64,000 nucleotides of DNA, from positions 1 through 64,000 of the forward strand of contig OENT01000505.1 in assembly GCA_900239685.1 (NCBI GenBank), given 5' to 3'. The notes below the pieces were generated by a model, which did no database searches, was not told the origin of the DNA, and saw nothing but the letters and a program-made list of their open reading frames with translations. Positions 11,255-24,140 of the stretch are shown here, piece by piece (positions within the stretch are counted from its first letter, which is position 1; the number at the start of each line of letters is the position of its first letter). The position numbers and the translations under genes were made by a program. Source of the DNA: Rotaria macrura (Eukaryota > Rotifera > Eurotatoria > Philodinida > Philodinidae).

Positions 11255-11993
11255 CGGTGCATCAGTAATCACACAAATGTCGGCGTCTGCTGAATTTGAC
11301 CAGAACATGGTAGACAATTAATTCTTTCACTGTTGAAGAGAGCGAAGTCTCAGTTTTGAAAAGCCGTCTAATTGTCATTACGCTAGTTCGAATGCTGAAA
11401 AGTGCAGAATGTGTTGCATGACGAGTGAGCTTTTCGGAGATGTCAAAGGCGAAATTCTTTGTCGCTATGGCGAAGTCGAAACCTAATATGAGGCAAACTT
11501 TAGGAGTCCGTTGTCAAACTGAAATTTCTAAGAAATAGTTTTTACTTGAAAGGTAGTTGACTGAATTCAATATTTGAACGCAAGTTGAATGGTGTATCAC
11601 ATGTTAACTAGATGTGTTGAAATCGACTCAAAAACTGACGAAAATTGAAAGACGAAATTACAACACTTCGGGGGTGTTTCTTCGTAATTAGTTGAACTGT
11701 TTTGCCGCTCATGTATAGGAGGAGGATTATTTCTTCGCCTATTTACAGATTCAAAAAGCGTTGTGCAGCATTGAAACTCTTACTTTCTCGAAAATATCTG
11801 TGTCACGAACTTTCTTTAAAAGAATTTTTTAAAATTCAATTTTGAACCTTTTAGTTGGACCGAAAAAACTTTTCAAGACATGATTTTTAAAGATGAGAGT
11901 TCGATCTTTCTCAGGGTAAAAGAATCAACTGTCTACTACATTCTGGTCAAATACACCAGACTCTGACATTTGTGTGGTTACTTATGTACCGTA
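11253..11993. mobile_element. Tc1/mariner-like non-autonomous element with TA target
   Basis: The element 11255-11991 (737 bp) is flanked by TA on both sides. TIRs begin CGGTGCATCAGTAATCACAC on the left and CGGTACATAAGTAACCACAC on the right (reverse complement), and similarity continues for about 80 bp with a few mismatches (TTTGACCAGAA is shared in both arms). No transposase frame is left in the core. The TA duplication and TIR form fit the Tc1/mariner group. Confidence 0.75.
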
Positions 11994-14720
11994 CGTTAAT
12001 AAACCTGATAATACTTAGTTAAAGATGAATTCTTTTTCGTAAAATCTGTTGTATAAGAAAGATATTAAGTCTGAATTGAAATTCTCTTTCTTTTGCTGAC
12101 GATTTTGCTGTTGATAGAGTTGAATTAAAATATGTTTGCTTTGAATCAATTGAATAAAGCTTCAAATATTGGGTTGTTTTCTTAATAATGTTTTGCCTCT
12201 GCTTGATGTTTCAAACGTTATTTTATATTGTAGACTGTTCAATCAACATTCTTCAGATGTTGCGTTTGAAATCATTTTAAATATATATATCTATTTCATA
12301 TAACAAAGTTGTCTCTATTCAATGTAGAATAAAGTCTGACGAGCGACGAGTGACTCATGAAAATAAAAACAACTAAATTTTAACGCTGATTCCTTTAAAT
12401 ATATTTTCCACTAACCCTATTCTATCACCGTACAATGATAGCTGTCTTTTCCATTTGTAATCTATTGTCACTGTGAGTATTGGTTTCGCTGGCCTATAAT
12501 TTCAAAAGTTGTTTTCATACAACCTATGAAAACTTAGAAAGATCTAACTATTGATAAGACTATGAATGAATCAGAGATATGTACGTGTATGCCCCATCGG
12601 AAGACCACACTAGTTATGTATGATGGAGACGTGCTAATTGACCGAAAGGTGCTAATCTAGAGAATTTTGTGAAAGAGCTTATGTTGAATGGTTGATGACT
12701 CATCTATTTTTAGTTCGTCCTTTTCTTTGTATGTCTTGCCGTAAAATAACTACTGTTATGGAGCGATGTCTTAGTATTTTATCATCAAGATTTAAAAATT
12801 CTGCAATTGATGTAGAAGAATATCTACTGAATCTATCATTGGTTGTGGCAAAGAACATGAAATTGAAAAAATAAATATTTAATTCATGCTGTCTTTACTC
12901 TTCTAAACTTAGTTCTATATTAGTATTTCTTTTCAGCTATTTTTATACAGTTCTTATTCAGGCGGGGCAGGCATAAAGAGCAAAAGTAGACTAAACACGA
13001 AATGTCGACAAAAAAATCTATATGAGAGGAAGACGTAGAAAATTATTGAAAATGAAAAAGTAGAATCCATAAGATATCTATAGAGAACGAAATTTTAGCT
13101 TCCTGGAATTTCTCTTCCTTGTCGTCTTCAGTGTATAATAGGTAACTGCTAATATATAAACTACATGTATATCAGTATAGTGAAAATAACAAACACAAAA
13201 TTTGATACGATTTAAGTACAATTCACTAGGGATGAAATCAACGCACATTTAGCATTACTACTTGAGTCACACACATGAAAAGGAAATAATACTTATGAAT
13301 TTCGATGTTTCTGTTTCTTTTATTATATGATTTAATAAAAGTTTTTTAATGTTCAAAGTTTCGATTTTCGAAGCATTTAGAATTTCTATCTTTTTCTCTA
13401 CGGCATTTTCGAACTTTTCTTTTTTCTACATTTTCCTATTCGACATGTTTCTTTACTGCCTATTCCATCGAACCCAGTAAAGCCCATTGCATCATAGTCG
13501 TTTTATACATCATCTTTATTTTGATCGTTTTGTTCACTCATTAAACTGCTTATCATCAATAAGCCATGTATCTATCAAGTACTTCAATGAATTTTACTTT
13601 TTATATTTTCGAGATTTTGTTATCAGGATCATTGCCATTCGATCTTTTTACTTTTGGTCCATTAACACTGAGCTTTACCGATAACATAAGGTTGTATCAA
13701 AGGAATCGGTTACAGTTTATCTTTTCCCAAATCAACTTGTTGCATAGCAAAGATTTCATCGATCAATTAGAAATTATGTATGCATTTTTAAATCAGATAC
13801 TTTTAATTTTGAAAAAAATGTCAAAATATTTTAAAAATACAATCAATGGAACACGCCATTATTTTCTTGCAGGTTTCATTATTCAATGATTTGATCAATA
13901 TTTTCTTCGTAGATCATGAATCAGACTAGCGAAATAACATGCACTTTCATTTAATATTAATAGAACGTGAACAAATTTTCAATGGTAAAGCATTTAGACT
14001 CATCGAGCTTCATCATAATCACATACGTTCATGACATTTTTGAGAAAAAGAAATGTTTCTTTTCTGAAATGCTACCATGTAAGTTTCGGTATGAAAAAAT
14101 AGATACATAGAATTTTAGTCAAAATTTCTATTATTTCGTTTAGTTAATCAAAAATAGGATGTTCATACGTATCGATGAATGATGATCTTGTAAAAATTAA
14201 TAAAAACAATAGAAGTCTCTATGCGGATAATATTAAAGTATGAAGTACGTACATTTACGAAGTCGATATGTTTGTCACATGTGAACTCAAATTTTTCTTG
14301 AATACGAGAAGTATTTTAATGGAGAAAAAAACCAAAATAAGCTAGAAGATATTGATATGTTGGTGTCCATACATAGAATCATACTCATCGTTTCGTTTAA
14401 GTAAAATATTCTTTTGGTAATATCTCTGCACTCATATCCTATTGCAGTCGCATTTCATACATAGTTACTATGAACTGGTGTCAAATCAGCATATTTGAGA
14501 ACTTCATCTATTGTGATGTAGTTGGTATGTTTACATATGATGCAGGCCTTGGGTGCTCGAATATGTTCATAAATATACATAACCTAGTATAGAAACTTTT
14601 CGATGTTCGAACGACAATATCCATCGGATGATGAACATTTCTTCCAAGTATCGAAAATATTGGATTGTAGACAATAATTATTAGTAAAATGCAAGTCATC
14701 TTCTATCAACAAGATACTAC
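11994..14720. other. Intergenic; possible small coding remnant at 12665-12874
   Basis: 2.7 kb without a convincing gene. The plus-strand frame ending at 12874 (about 70 codons, beginning near 12662, in-frame ATG at 12692) has plausible amino-acid composition (ERAYVEWLMTHLFLVRPF...) and may be a broken exon. It has no recognisable domain and an upstream stop closes it. The 107-codon frame at 13566-13889 overlaps another frame and looks like chance. Confidence 0.3.
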
Positions 14721-15268
14721 TTTTGTGTGTACTCAAAAAGTGAGTACACTCTAGAATCGGTCAGTGTGTCCGTACGTTTACACGATAACTCTCTACAAAT
14801 ACATTTGATTGAGCTAAAATTTTGTGCACAGAATCGTCTGATTAATATCTCGGTCGAGTTCGAAGATGAGAAGGATCCGGCAAGAAATGGCTGAGTTATC
14901 GAAAAAATTGTCAGTATTAACCAAGCAATCCCTGAGGGGGGGGGGTACAGGGATTTTTTCAAAAAAAACTGTTTTCTCAGAATTATCCACAACTTATGTA
15001 AAGTGACTCAGTTTTTAACGCTGATTCCGAATCTGATATTAGTTTTGAACCAAATCGCAGCTTTCTAACAAAACATCGCCTGAATAAGCACAAAAACTGC
15101 ATCCCGAAACTAAATTACCTAGATGTCTGAGATGACCACTAGTTTTGGTGTTTCCCAAAAAGGTTTACCAGGATACGTCTTCCGTGCACACATTCTAGAA
15201 TGACTGATTTGTCTCATTCACTTTTTAAAGTACACATAACTCTCGGACTTTGAAGCCCGAGGTTTTCA
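14721..15268 (-). mobile_element. Dispersed 0.55-kb repeat family, copy A
   Basis: Reverse-oriented copy of the same sequence as 24141-24686 and 43988-44507. Ends read GTGTACTCAAAAAGTGAGTA (about 14726) and, at the other end, TAAAGTACACAT close to CTCGGACTTTGAAGCCCGAG. Shared internal landmarks are GGATCCGGCAAGAAATGGC, a poly-G run after CCCTGA, AATCGCAGCTTTCTAACA and TCTTCCGTGCACACATTC. The ends carry imperfect, offset inverted GTGTACT motifs rather than a clean TIR, and CTCGG...CCGAG forms a small terminal hairpin. A frame of about 90 codons on the minus strand (14717-14992) is shared in part by the other copies but is interrupted in copy B. Non-autonomous element of unknown superfamily. 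Confidence 0.8.
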
Positions 15269-17892
15269 CATTTATTTATGTATAAAATTTAATTGCGATG
15301 GTAACGTTTTGTATTGTTTTTTCTCCATCTATCGATTCTTTTTTCGATAATTTTAATTATTCAAATCTTGTTGTCATTATTAGAAAAATGCATCATGAAA
15401 TGCATTTGTGTCCACTATTTCAATAATAGAAAGATAAATATCTATCATATAATTATCAGGTTATGAAAAAAACTAGTATTATTCAAATGATCAGTAGTAA
15501 TTACAATCGAGTGCGTCATGTAGATATTTAATTAGCATTATGTTTTTCGATTTTGAATGATTCATGAAGCATGAGGAATTGTGATACAGATGTCATCATC
15601 AACTTTTAATAGAACATTAATATCATTCGATGAATAAATCCTATCAGACAATGTCGATATGAATTTGGATAAGAAAAAAGTAACATTTTTCAATGAACTA
15701 CAGAAAAGATACTGATAGTATTCGATCAAAGAATATTATACACACACGGCGTATTTGTTTTAACCTTCACTTTCCTTTTGACAAAGTACGCATGTTCTAA
15801 ATAAAACGTAAATCGTATGTCAACTGTGTCTCAATTATTCATAGTAATCACTGTCGTCATCAATGAGTGACTCTTTTGCCACCTCTGCATTAATCCACGA
15901 GAGACTATGAATCGACGTAATCAATTCGATTCAGTGTCGAATAAACAAACGTAAACATAGAAGTGAGCATGTCATTGCAAATCATTACTTCAATCTTACC
16001 TACGCACATCTACATTCATAAATCGATGAGTATAGTTTGATTGATACGTTGTGATTTATCATTTTTCTCTGTACCTTTATGACCTTGTGCATTAATGTAT
16101 TTTTTTAAAACTTGATCACTATCGTTTTTTGCCAGCTGATCATAACCAATAAAAATTAAACTTTCTTTATTTTAAATTTACAAACATTTCATAAGCTATC
16201 CGAATTCTTATCTGAGAGTAGCTATGTAACGAATGATCAATTTTTTTCTTAGATTTCGTCAAATATTTCATTGGTTTTCGAATATTTATTCGAAGAAAAG
16301 CCTTCTTGCAAATCTTATTATGATTAACATTCAAACTTTTAACTCGTTAGTATTTAAGTTAAAGTACTTTAACTTTAAAGAATTGATCATGAAGAGCTAG
16401 ACATTAATTTTCACTTTAATTCGGGTTTTTTTCTAAAGTTAGAGTGCCACGCTAAATATGGATCGTTCCATTGTTGTACCATAAATATATATTATCTATT
16501 ATTCATATCGCAATAGGTTAGATAATAAAGATATCCAGGACAGCAATAACCTAATCACTATTGCTAACACGTGAATCAGTATAAACAAGATCTTTCGTGA
16601 CTGTCATAATCCCGTCCGGTAATGATCGGTTATTGAACAAACACTTTGAGAATCGTTTGTCAATAGTTTTGGCTCAATCCAGTATCGGTAACACTCGTAG
16701 ATAGGTGTAATCTGTCAAGCAGAACATGTATATATCAGTATTTATATAGTTTATACGTGTCTGAAAACTGATTTGTTGAAAAAATTCATTAAAGATTTTC
16801 TATGATAGAATACTTGCGTTAATTCATCATGCAAAATTTATTCATACTATTTCTTACTAGTACAATCAGTCAACACAATGATTAAGCTAAAATCGTAGTG
16901 TGCTGATATGAGGGTGAATCGCGCATTTCATTTGTACGATTGGAAGAAAAAAAATCGGAAAAATGAAAGTGTTCATATTGAAAAAAGTAGCTGCACAGTT
17001 TGATAGAGCAGCCTTGGAAATCTAGGAGAAACATGTTTTCCCTACACTTAAATCAACTATATGATCGTCACAGCAAGTCGAAAAATCTATATATAGTCAC
17101 TTTTACAGAATTCTTTCAAAAATTCCTTGTAGTTTTTTAACAAAGCAGAACACATCACGCATTGACGATCAGTAAAACTCGATTAGATATGCCAAGTTTT
17201 CCGCTTCGTCAACACTAATTTGCATTTCTTATCGCCTCTTTCGTCTTACATTTTTATGTAGTCCCTAAATCGTTGTGCTTGAGTAAGGAATTTTTCGATC
17301 TCAATAAAACCATTTCAATCTGAAATCTAGGCTAGATTAGGCATAACTGACACTTTTCTCACTATGAAATCAAACTTTGTTCTGAAAGGTATACAACTAG
17401 ATTGACTTACCAATAATGGATCGAATGGTTTTTTTTATTAGTTAATGAATGACGTAGAAAATCATTGAGATATTCATGGTTTTACATAACGGGACATTTG
17501 ACATATAATTTCTCGATTGCTTAGTTCAAGAACATGGACGCATGTTGGATTTTGTATCAGATACAGGTTTCAAAGAGAGTAAAACCGAATATAAATTTCA
17601 TGTAAAACAATCAAACCAATTAAGAGATATTGAAGCCGCAAAGGACGAGCGACGTTTTAAGGTCCATTTCGGCCTAATAAAAACGCAAGAGTAGTTTGAG
17701 ACAATTATTAGTCAGTCCTGCAAGTTTTAGCTTGATCCGTTGAAATTTTACTTCATTTTGATACTCAACCGAATAGTTCCTCTTCATTATAATCAAGATG
17801 AAAAAATTATTGGATTTCAAAACGCATACACATGACATGATATCCAGTTTATCAATCATTCGATAGAAAATTTGATTGTGAACAAAGCTGTA
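15269..17892. other. Intergenic, no gene seen
   Basis: 2.6 kb of AT-rich sequence with only short frames; nothing recognisable on either strand. Confidence 0.45.
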
Positions 17893-18719
17893 TATAAACT
17901 TTTGGATAAAATTTGAAAATGAATTTCAGAAAGTTAAAATTACCGTCAGTTCAGTGGGATGTATTGGCTGCCCTGTAATATTGCGTACCTTCGTTCTCCA
18001 TTGTTCCCTGAGGACCCAGAGCAAATTGTTTCCCATAGATAGAGCATTAAGTTACAAAATCAACACAATGACACTAAAAAGTCTGCCCTCTACTATCTTT
18101 GATTGCAACAATGTTTCAACAAGTAAAAAAGTCAGTAAAATTCCATAGAAAATTATCTGTATTTAGGCATTTTCATTATCAAGATTTTTTTTCTCGGATA
18201 AAATAAATGCGTTATTTGAAATCAGGAGAAAAGCTACGTCGAATAACGCATATTTTAACCAAAACTACCCTGTACTCCTCCTCAGATGCAACTTTGTTCA
18301 AAAACGGGTTGAGGAGGAGTAGATGATAGTTTTGGTCAAAAATTTTTATTGGTTAAAATATGTGTTATTCGACGTAGCTTTTCTCCTGATTTCAAATAAC
18401 ACATTTATTTTATCCGAGAAAAAAAAATCTTAATAATAAAAACGCCCAAATACAGATAATTTTCTATGGAATTTTACTGATTTTTTTACTTGTTGACACA
18501 TTGTTGCAATCAAAAATAGTAGAGGGCAGACTTTTTAGTGTCATTGTGTTGATTTTGTAACTTAATGCTCTATCTAAGGGAAACAATTTGCTCTGGATCT
18601 TCAGGGAACAATGGAGAACGAAGGTACGCAATATTACAGGGCAGCTAATACATCCCACTGGACTGACGGTAATTTTAACTTCCTGAAATTCATTTTCAAA
18701 TTTTATCGAAACGTTTATA
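17893..18719. repeat. 827-bp near-palindrome (long inverted repeat)
   Basis: Arms of about 375 bp run from TATAAACTTTTGGATAAAAT (17893) to its complement ending at 18719, with only scattered mismatches and small indels. The loop near 18290-18330 contains CTCCTCCTC...GAGGAGGAG. The two frames of 64 and 90 codons within are mirror translations of the arms (both contain TMTLKSLPSTIFDCNNVSTS), so they are not independent genes. Either a foldback transposon or an inverted duplication; no target duplication was established. Confidence 0.85.
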
Positions 18720-19549
18720 GTGAGTATATCTAGCACTGTTTTTACAGCAGTTGTGCTTGTCAGTAATCTTATTTTTAAAATTGTTTCGCATTGTTTTGTA
18801 TATTTCTTTTCAAGAGAATATCATTTTTTAAGATAGCGGAACGAAAAAATACAAACTGTGTCTCAATTCAATATTTTTCATATATTTGTTGAAGAAAACA
18901 TTTTTGAGGAATACGAAAGTCATATTCTAATTCGTTGCACATCAAATTAAACAAAATCCGACAATAAACTTTTCTTCTTTGAAAAATATTCCACTCTACC
19001 GACAGGTGGTGCTAATTTTTCTTTTTACTTTTGCTAAGTATAACTCCAGATAGAAATGACATCGGTTTCAGAAGTGTAGGGGAACATCTAAATCAATATA
19101 ATGTAAAATTTTGATATCAATTGGATTTGTGAAACCAAAGTTATTCCGCAATTAGTAGCTTGGATACAATTTTACAAATGGAATACAATTTACCCATGAG
19201 AAAAATTTCAATATGCTAGTCTATTTGATGTAGTCTAACGAATATATTGAATGTCATTTGTTCACGTGAAGATCAATTTTATATGAGATCATATAATCGA
19301 TAGAAAACACAAGAAAACTTTATACTAGTTCACAAAAAAGAAATGTTCAAAACTAAGTATTTATTGAAAGCTTCGTTTTTTTCTTTTTATTAATTGAATA
19401 TATTAATTAGACTAAAAATAGATTACTATGATCTTGTTCTATTTAAATCACACAAAAGTACATCGTACATTCTAGTATGAAAAACAAATCACTTGCATAC
19501 AAAACATGAATATATCGTATCGATGTTGTGTTTTCTTCTTCTTCTCATA
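18720..19549. other. Intergenic, 3' flank of the LRR gene
   Basis: AT-rich; no coding frame. Contains the 3' untranslated region of the minus-strand LRR gene, with no certain polyadenylation signal chosen. Confidence 0.4.
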
Positions 19550-22500
19550 TCAATAGAGTGTATCACCTCCAGCGTTCAGCATTCGAGTGGCTTGTGGTTT
19601 TTGTAGTTTTGCTTGTTCGTATTCTTGTTCGGGAATCTTAAGATGTTGTGAAGATAAATTATTTATAGGACGAAAGCTTGAACTATTATTCATAGCATTG
19701 GAATTGGGTGGATATTGAACGTTGATATTACTTGGTGATCTGTTGAAGAAGAATTTTTGCTAAGTTTTCTTTTTCATCCAAAGAAAAACTCAACTAATAC
19801 CTGATATCATCGGTTCGAAGTGGAATGCCTCTTGGTGGTGGACGTATATGAGATTGTGCATGAGGTATTGGTGTGAAACTTGCGGCAGGCACAACAGATA
19901 CAACAGGTTTCGGAGGTAATTCGGATGTTGGCACTGTTATTGGTGCTAATCTTACTGATCGCATGTTTCTTGAACTTACATGAGACATGAGAGCATCTTT
20001 AGGTGCTTGACCAACAGCACCGGCTCGACTGATAATTTTCTTTTTACCCGGTTTTGTAGGACCTTGAGATTTTGAAGCATAAATAGCGACTGCAATAATA
20101 GTACCAAGAACAATAGCACCACCGCCTAATCCAACAACAAGGCCAATAATTAATGGCATGTTGTTTGAATTCAATACGTTATTACTGGACTGCACTGTTG
20201 TTGTTGTTGTCTAATTAAAAAAACACAGTAAAATGCAATGTGATTATATTCACTACTTGTAAATCTAACCAACTTTTATACTTATTTTGAAAATTTACAT
20301 GATTGAAGAATAAAGAAGACATGCAAAGCATTAGTAGAAAAAAATGTAAAATGACGAAATAGATTATTTTAAAAAAAACATAGAGAACAAACCAAGATCT
20401 CTAAAAGATACTAAATATGAGTCGATGATCATCTATCAACTATGATTGATTAGAAGAAAAACAGCAGTAATAAGTTCATCAGCTACGACTGTACCATTTT
20501 CACAATTTATATTTATTATTATAAATACATGATATAGAAAATGTAATTTTTCTTTTTCTTATCCTAGCTTAAAAACATGATGAATATACTTGACTCGTAT
20601 CAATTATTGATTTCACTGTAACAAACTAATCAAGTACATTTCATATGCTAAGTATGAATATGGATGATCATTTTATTTTTTTTTAATAAAAGTTTGTCTT
20701 CTTATTACTCTCTAAATAATAACCGTTTCCCAGAAAACCAACGCAAAAAGGTTTGCCAGGCTCGGAAACCCTTTTCTTACTCTCGGGAACTAATTCAAGG
20801 GTTTCCGAGCTTTCGGAAACCCATTTTTTACCATTAGAAACACTTAAAAGGTTTCCGATAGTAACAAACTCGTAAACCGAAAATGGTTTCCTAGCCTCGC
20901 ATACCCTTCCAAGCGTTGCCGAGCTTCGGGAACCATTTTCGGTTTACGAGTTTGTTACTATCGGAAACCTTTTAAGAGTTTCTAATGGTAAAAAATGGGT
21001 TTCCGAGCTTTCGGAAACCCTTGAAAAAGTTCCCGAGAGTAAGAAAAGGGTTTCCGAGGCTCGCAAACCTTTTTGCGTTGGTTTTCTGGGAAACGGTTAT
21101 TTTTTAGAGAGTATAGTAGCGGTACTTTACATGTTTCTCTTTTACTCAAAATCAAACAACATCAGTACACATAGATGAATAACTGAAGAATACACATGCC
21201 ATTCATTTCTTCGACTATGTCTATGTCAGATAGGAAAATATATTCTCGCTTCTTTTCTTGTAACTGTTCGAATAGTACATGTTAAATTTTAATCAAAATG
21301 AATATAACATCTCTAATCATCGATTTAAACGAGAAGAAGATACACGAATGCATAAGACATACTTGATTACTTGTATTGGCACATAATCCTGACTGAAAAT
21401 TGCTGGCATTTGAACATGATGACATATTTAATGTATTGAAAATTGTTTGATCAGCAGAATTAGAACATGGAAAATCATTCGTGATATTATATCCATTTTG
21501 ATAATACATTTGTTTTAAATTTATTGATTCACATGTACATAGAAGTAAAACTTGAGTCGTAATTAGTTTAAGATCAAGTAGACTCTGTCGTAAAGATTGA
21601 AAACTATTACATATACCATACGTGAGTGCTATGGTATCTTTAACTATTATGGTAGTATTTGTTGTACTTGGTGGCCAAACTATAGTTGTCGAGTTAGATA
21701 TATTTCCTAATGTGAAATTTTGAGGATTCAATATAACTGAACTATTAATGGGATTGTTATTAAGATTAATCGTAATATTTTTTAGTGTAAAAAGAAAAAG
21801 ATCAATATAATGTATAGAATTATTTCGTAAATCAAGATAACGTAATGATGTTGGTGTGGGATTAAGAATCGAATATGGTAATGTTGTAAGTTGATTTGAT
21901 GAAAGATCAAGTGATGTTAAAGTTTGAAAATTACCACTGGCCATATTTACTGATGTTATTTGATTGTTAGATAAGCTTACGGTTCGGAATGAATCGAGAC
22001 ATGGAAATGTTGCATCAGTGAGTGTGGTAAACGTTTGAAAACTTAAATCAATGACATGAGATGGTAATTGACAAGCATATGATGGAAGTGATGAAATAGG
22101 TGAAGAAAATACAAGACGAGTTATGTTGGACATGTATGAATTCGATATTAAATCACTCGGCATTGTTGATAATGAATTTGATGTATCAGTTGTACATTTA
22201 ATCGAAGTAGAGGCTACATTTGAGAACGTGAAGAAACATTCTCCAGGATTCATCAATGCTGTCGTATAGGATGGATAAGACGACTGAAAGAAAAATAAAA
22301 TATTAGTATTTATGTTAAAATCAATGCACTATCAAAAACAAAGCATTCTTACTAATTAGAGCATGACGGATTTCTTGACTAATCGAGAAAAAAAAAGAGT
22401 AGTTCGTTAATGAAGGTTTTGACTCATGAATTCTTACAACCTCGGTCGGATAGTAAATCATGAACGATAGATAATACTTGTTTCTAGTACACTGAGTATG

Positions 22501-24054
22501 GGAGCAGGACTATACAATATGACTTCGTCAAAGTCAAAATATGTTTTCTATTAAGTTGAATTCACTTAAAAGTCATTTTTACTTCAGTTTTAGAGACTAG
22601 AATCCAAGTGATCACTAGATAAAATAGAATTCTAATATCTGGGTAAACTTATATTGAATAGCAATAGTCGATTGTTATTCCTCAGATGTTAACCATAATA
22701 CTAATGTATAGATTACAACTTGCTACAGAAGAGAACTTTGTTCTAACACAGTTGGCAAAGTTCGAAGCGATTAAATTTTCTTCCTTGATCTCATAAAACA
22801 AGAAAATAGAATAGGTCTCTAATCTTTATGCTCATATTTCTATAAAGTATATCTTACTGCATTTATTGATGGTGAATTCATGTTTGGTATGTTTGTGAGT
22901 GAACCATCTTCATCTGCATTGATTTTACACAATCGAGGATAAACGTTGGTAAAATTGACTGTTGAATTCGTTACAAAAATTGGTGCTGAACAACTCGAAT
23001 TCAAGAAAATGTTGTCATTCATATTTAATGAGTTGTTTCCACATGTTGCAGTTTTAATAGAAAGATTTCTTGCAGTTGCATAATCAGTATCTTTAAGGAC
23101 ACGTAGAAAGTAGGCTTGATCACAACTGCAACTGATTTGTGTTGTACCAAAGTCAATCGAAGTCAATTTCCATGTAAACGATGGAATGATTGCTGGAAGA
23201 TTAGTAAAATACCATTGATAAACTTCGTCACAATTATTATACATTTCATAAACTGCATCTGTAAAATTTATTGTTGCACTATTATTGCTCAAGTAAATAC
23301 CTTCTGCAATAATTCTAGTCAACGTTGCATTATAGAAATATTTATTTGTTATCATAGATATTTGATTATGACGAAAATCTGCTCTTGTTCCGACATCTAG
23401 AGCCCATAGTTCGAAATTTGTCAGAGAATTGTACGAGAAATCAACTATTTGTAATAATGATACATTGACAAAAGCATTGGCAACTATATCAGTTAATCGA
23501 TTATTTTGAAAATATAGATTTTCCAAATTTGGCATATTATATATTAAAAACGATGGAAATACAGAAATATTATTAAAACTAACATCAAGTGTGACGACAT
23601 TCGATACACACTGACTCGCTGATCCTGTCGGATCAACTTGATGAATTCGATTGTATGAAAATGAAATTGTCTGAAAGAAAATTTCAATTCGATAAAGAAA
23701 TTTGAAAAAAAATTTCACCAACTAACTTGTAAATTTCTCAATAAGCATAGATTAGGAGGCAAACTTGTGAAAGGACCTGGAGAGTTAGCAGTACCATTTG
23801 CTACTAATGATGTTATACTATTCAATTGCGTAGTAGTTAGATCATACAATGAAAGTTCTTGACTAGCAATTGTCGATGAACACGTCAATATCATCTGATT
23901 TCCATTAATTATTCTGTTGCATCCAGATTGAGATAAACACGTCTAAATTAAATAGTTCAAATTTTAATTTTACATCAGAAAAATGTAAGATTAATTCTAC
24001 ATACATGCCATAATACAAATGTTATGAAGATTGGAAAGAAGTATTTAATCATTT
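19550..24054 (-). CDS. Leucine-rich-repeat single-pass transmembrane protein
   Basis: Complement of join(19550..19739, 19801..20210, 21363..22283, 22858..23670, 23727..23942, 24007..24054); about 865 residues. Exon 1 gives MIKYFFPIFITFVLWH, a signal peptide. Exons 2-3 encode a first LRR block with LxxLxLxxN-type repeats (NVVTLDVSFNNISVFP, NLENLYFQNNRLTDI, LLQIVDFSYNSLTNF) closed by a cysteine-rich cap (CSCDQAYF...). Exon 4 encodes a second LRR block (SFRTVSLSNNQITSV, TLTSLDLSSNQLTTLP, SLRYLDLRNNSIHYI) with its own cysteine cap. Exon 5 carries a Thr run, a transmembrane helix (IIGLVVGLGGGAIVLGTIIA, about 30 residues in) and a basic stop-transfer, then a Pro-rich tail of about 130 residues with PPPRG. 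Many N-glycosylation sequons support an exposed ectodomain. Introns are 56-64 nt except two of 574 and 1152 nt. Likely a cell-surface adhesion or recognition receptor; the ligand is unknown. Confidence 0.85.
20706..21113. mobile_element. Foldback element inside an LRR-gene intron
   Basis: A 404-bp palindromic element lies in the 1152-nt intron 20211-21362. The arms start CTCTCTAAATAATAACCGTT (20708) and the complementary right end stops at 21111, with TA on both sides. Arms pair over most of their length and contain repeated GGGTTTCCGAGCTTTCGGAA-type words that are themselves partly palindromic. The insertion accounts for a good part of the unusual intron length. TA flanks suggest a Tc1/mariner-type target, but TA is common here. 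Confidence 0.75.
22284..22857. other. 574-nt intron of the LRR gene
   Basis: Donor GTAAGA and acceptor TTTCTTTCAG on the minus strand. It separates the two LRR blocks. No repeat or gene was seen inside. Confidence 0.6.
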
Positions 24055-24140
24055 TGCTAAAATGTTTCGTTTATCATACATCGCATAGAATCATCTTGTG
24101 GAAAAGATCTAAAATTCAATATATTTCTAAGATAATAAAT

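Noticed and set aside
14717..14992. 91-codon frame shared by repeat copies (ITQPFLAGSFSSSNSTEI)
   Set aside because: It is interrupted by a stop in copy B and lacks a family; similarity reflects recent copying, not coding constraint.
17954..18736. Two frames of 64 and 90 codons with similar products
   Set aside because: They are mirror translations of the two arms of one palindrome.
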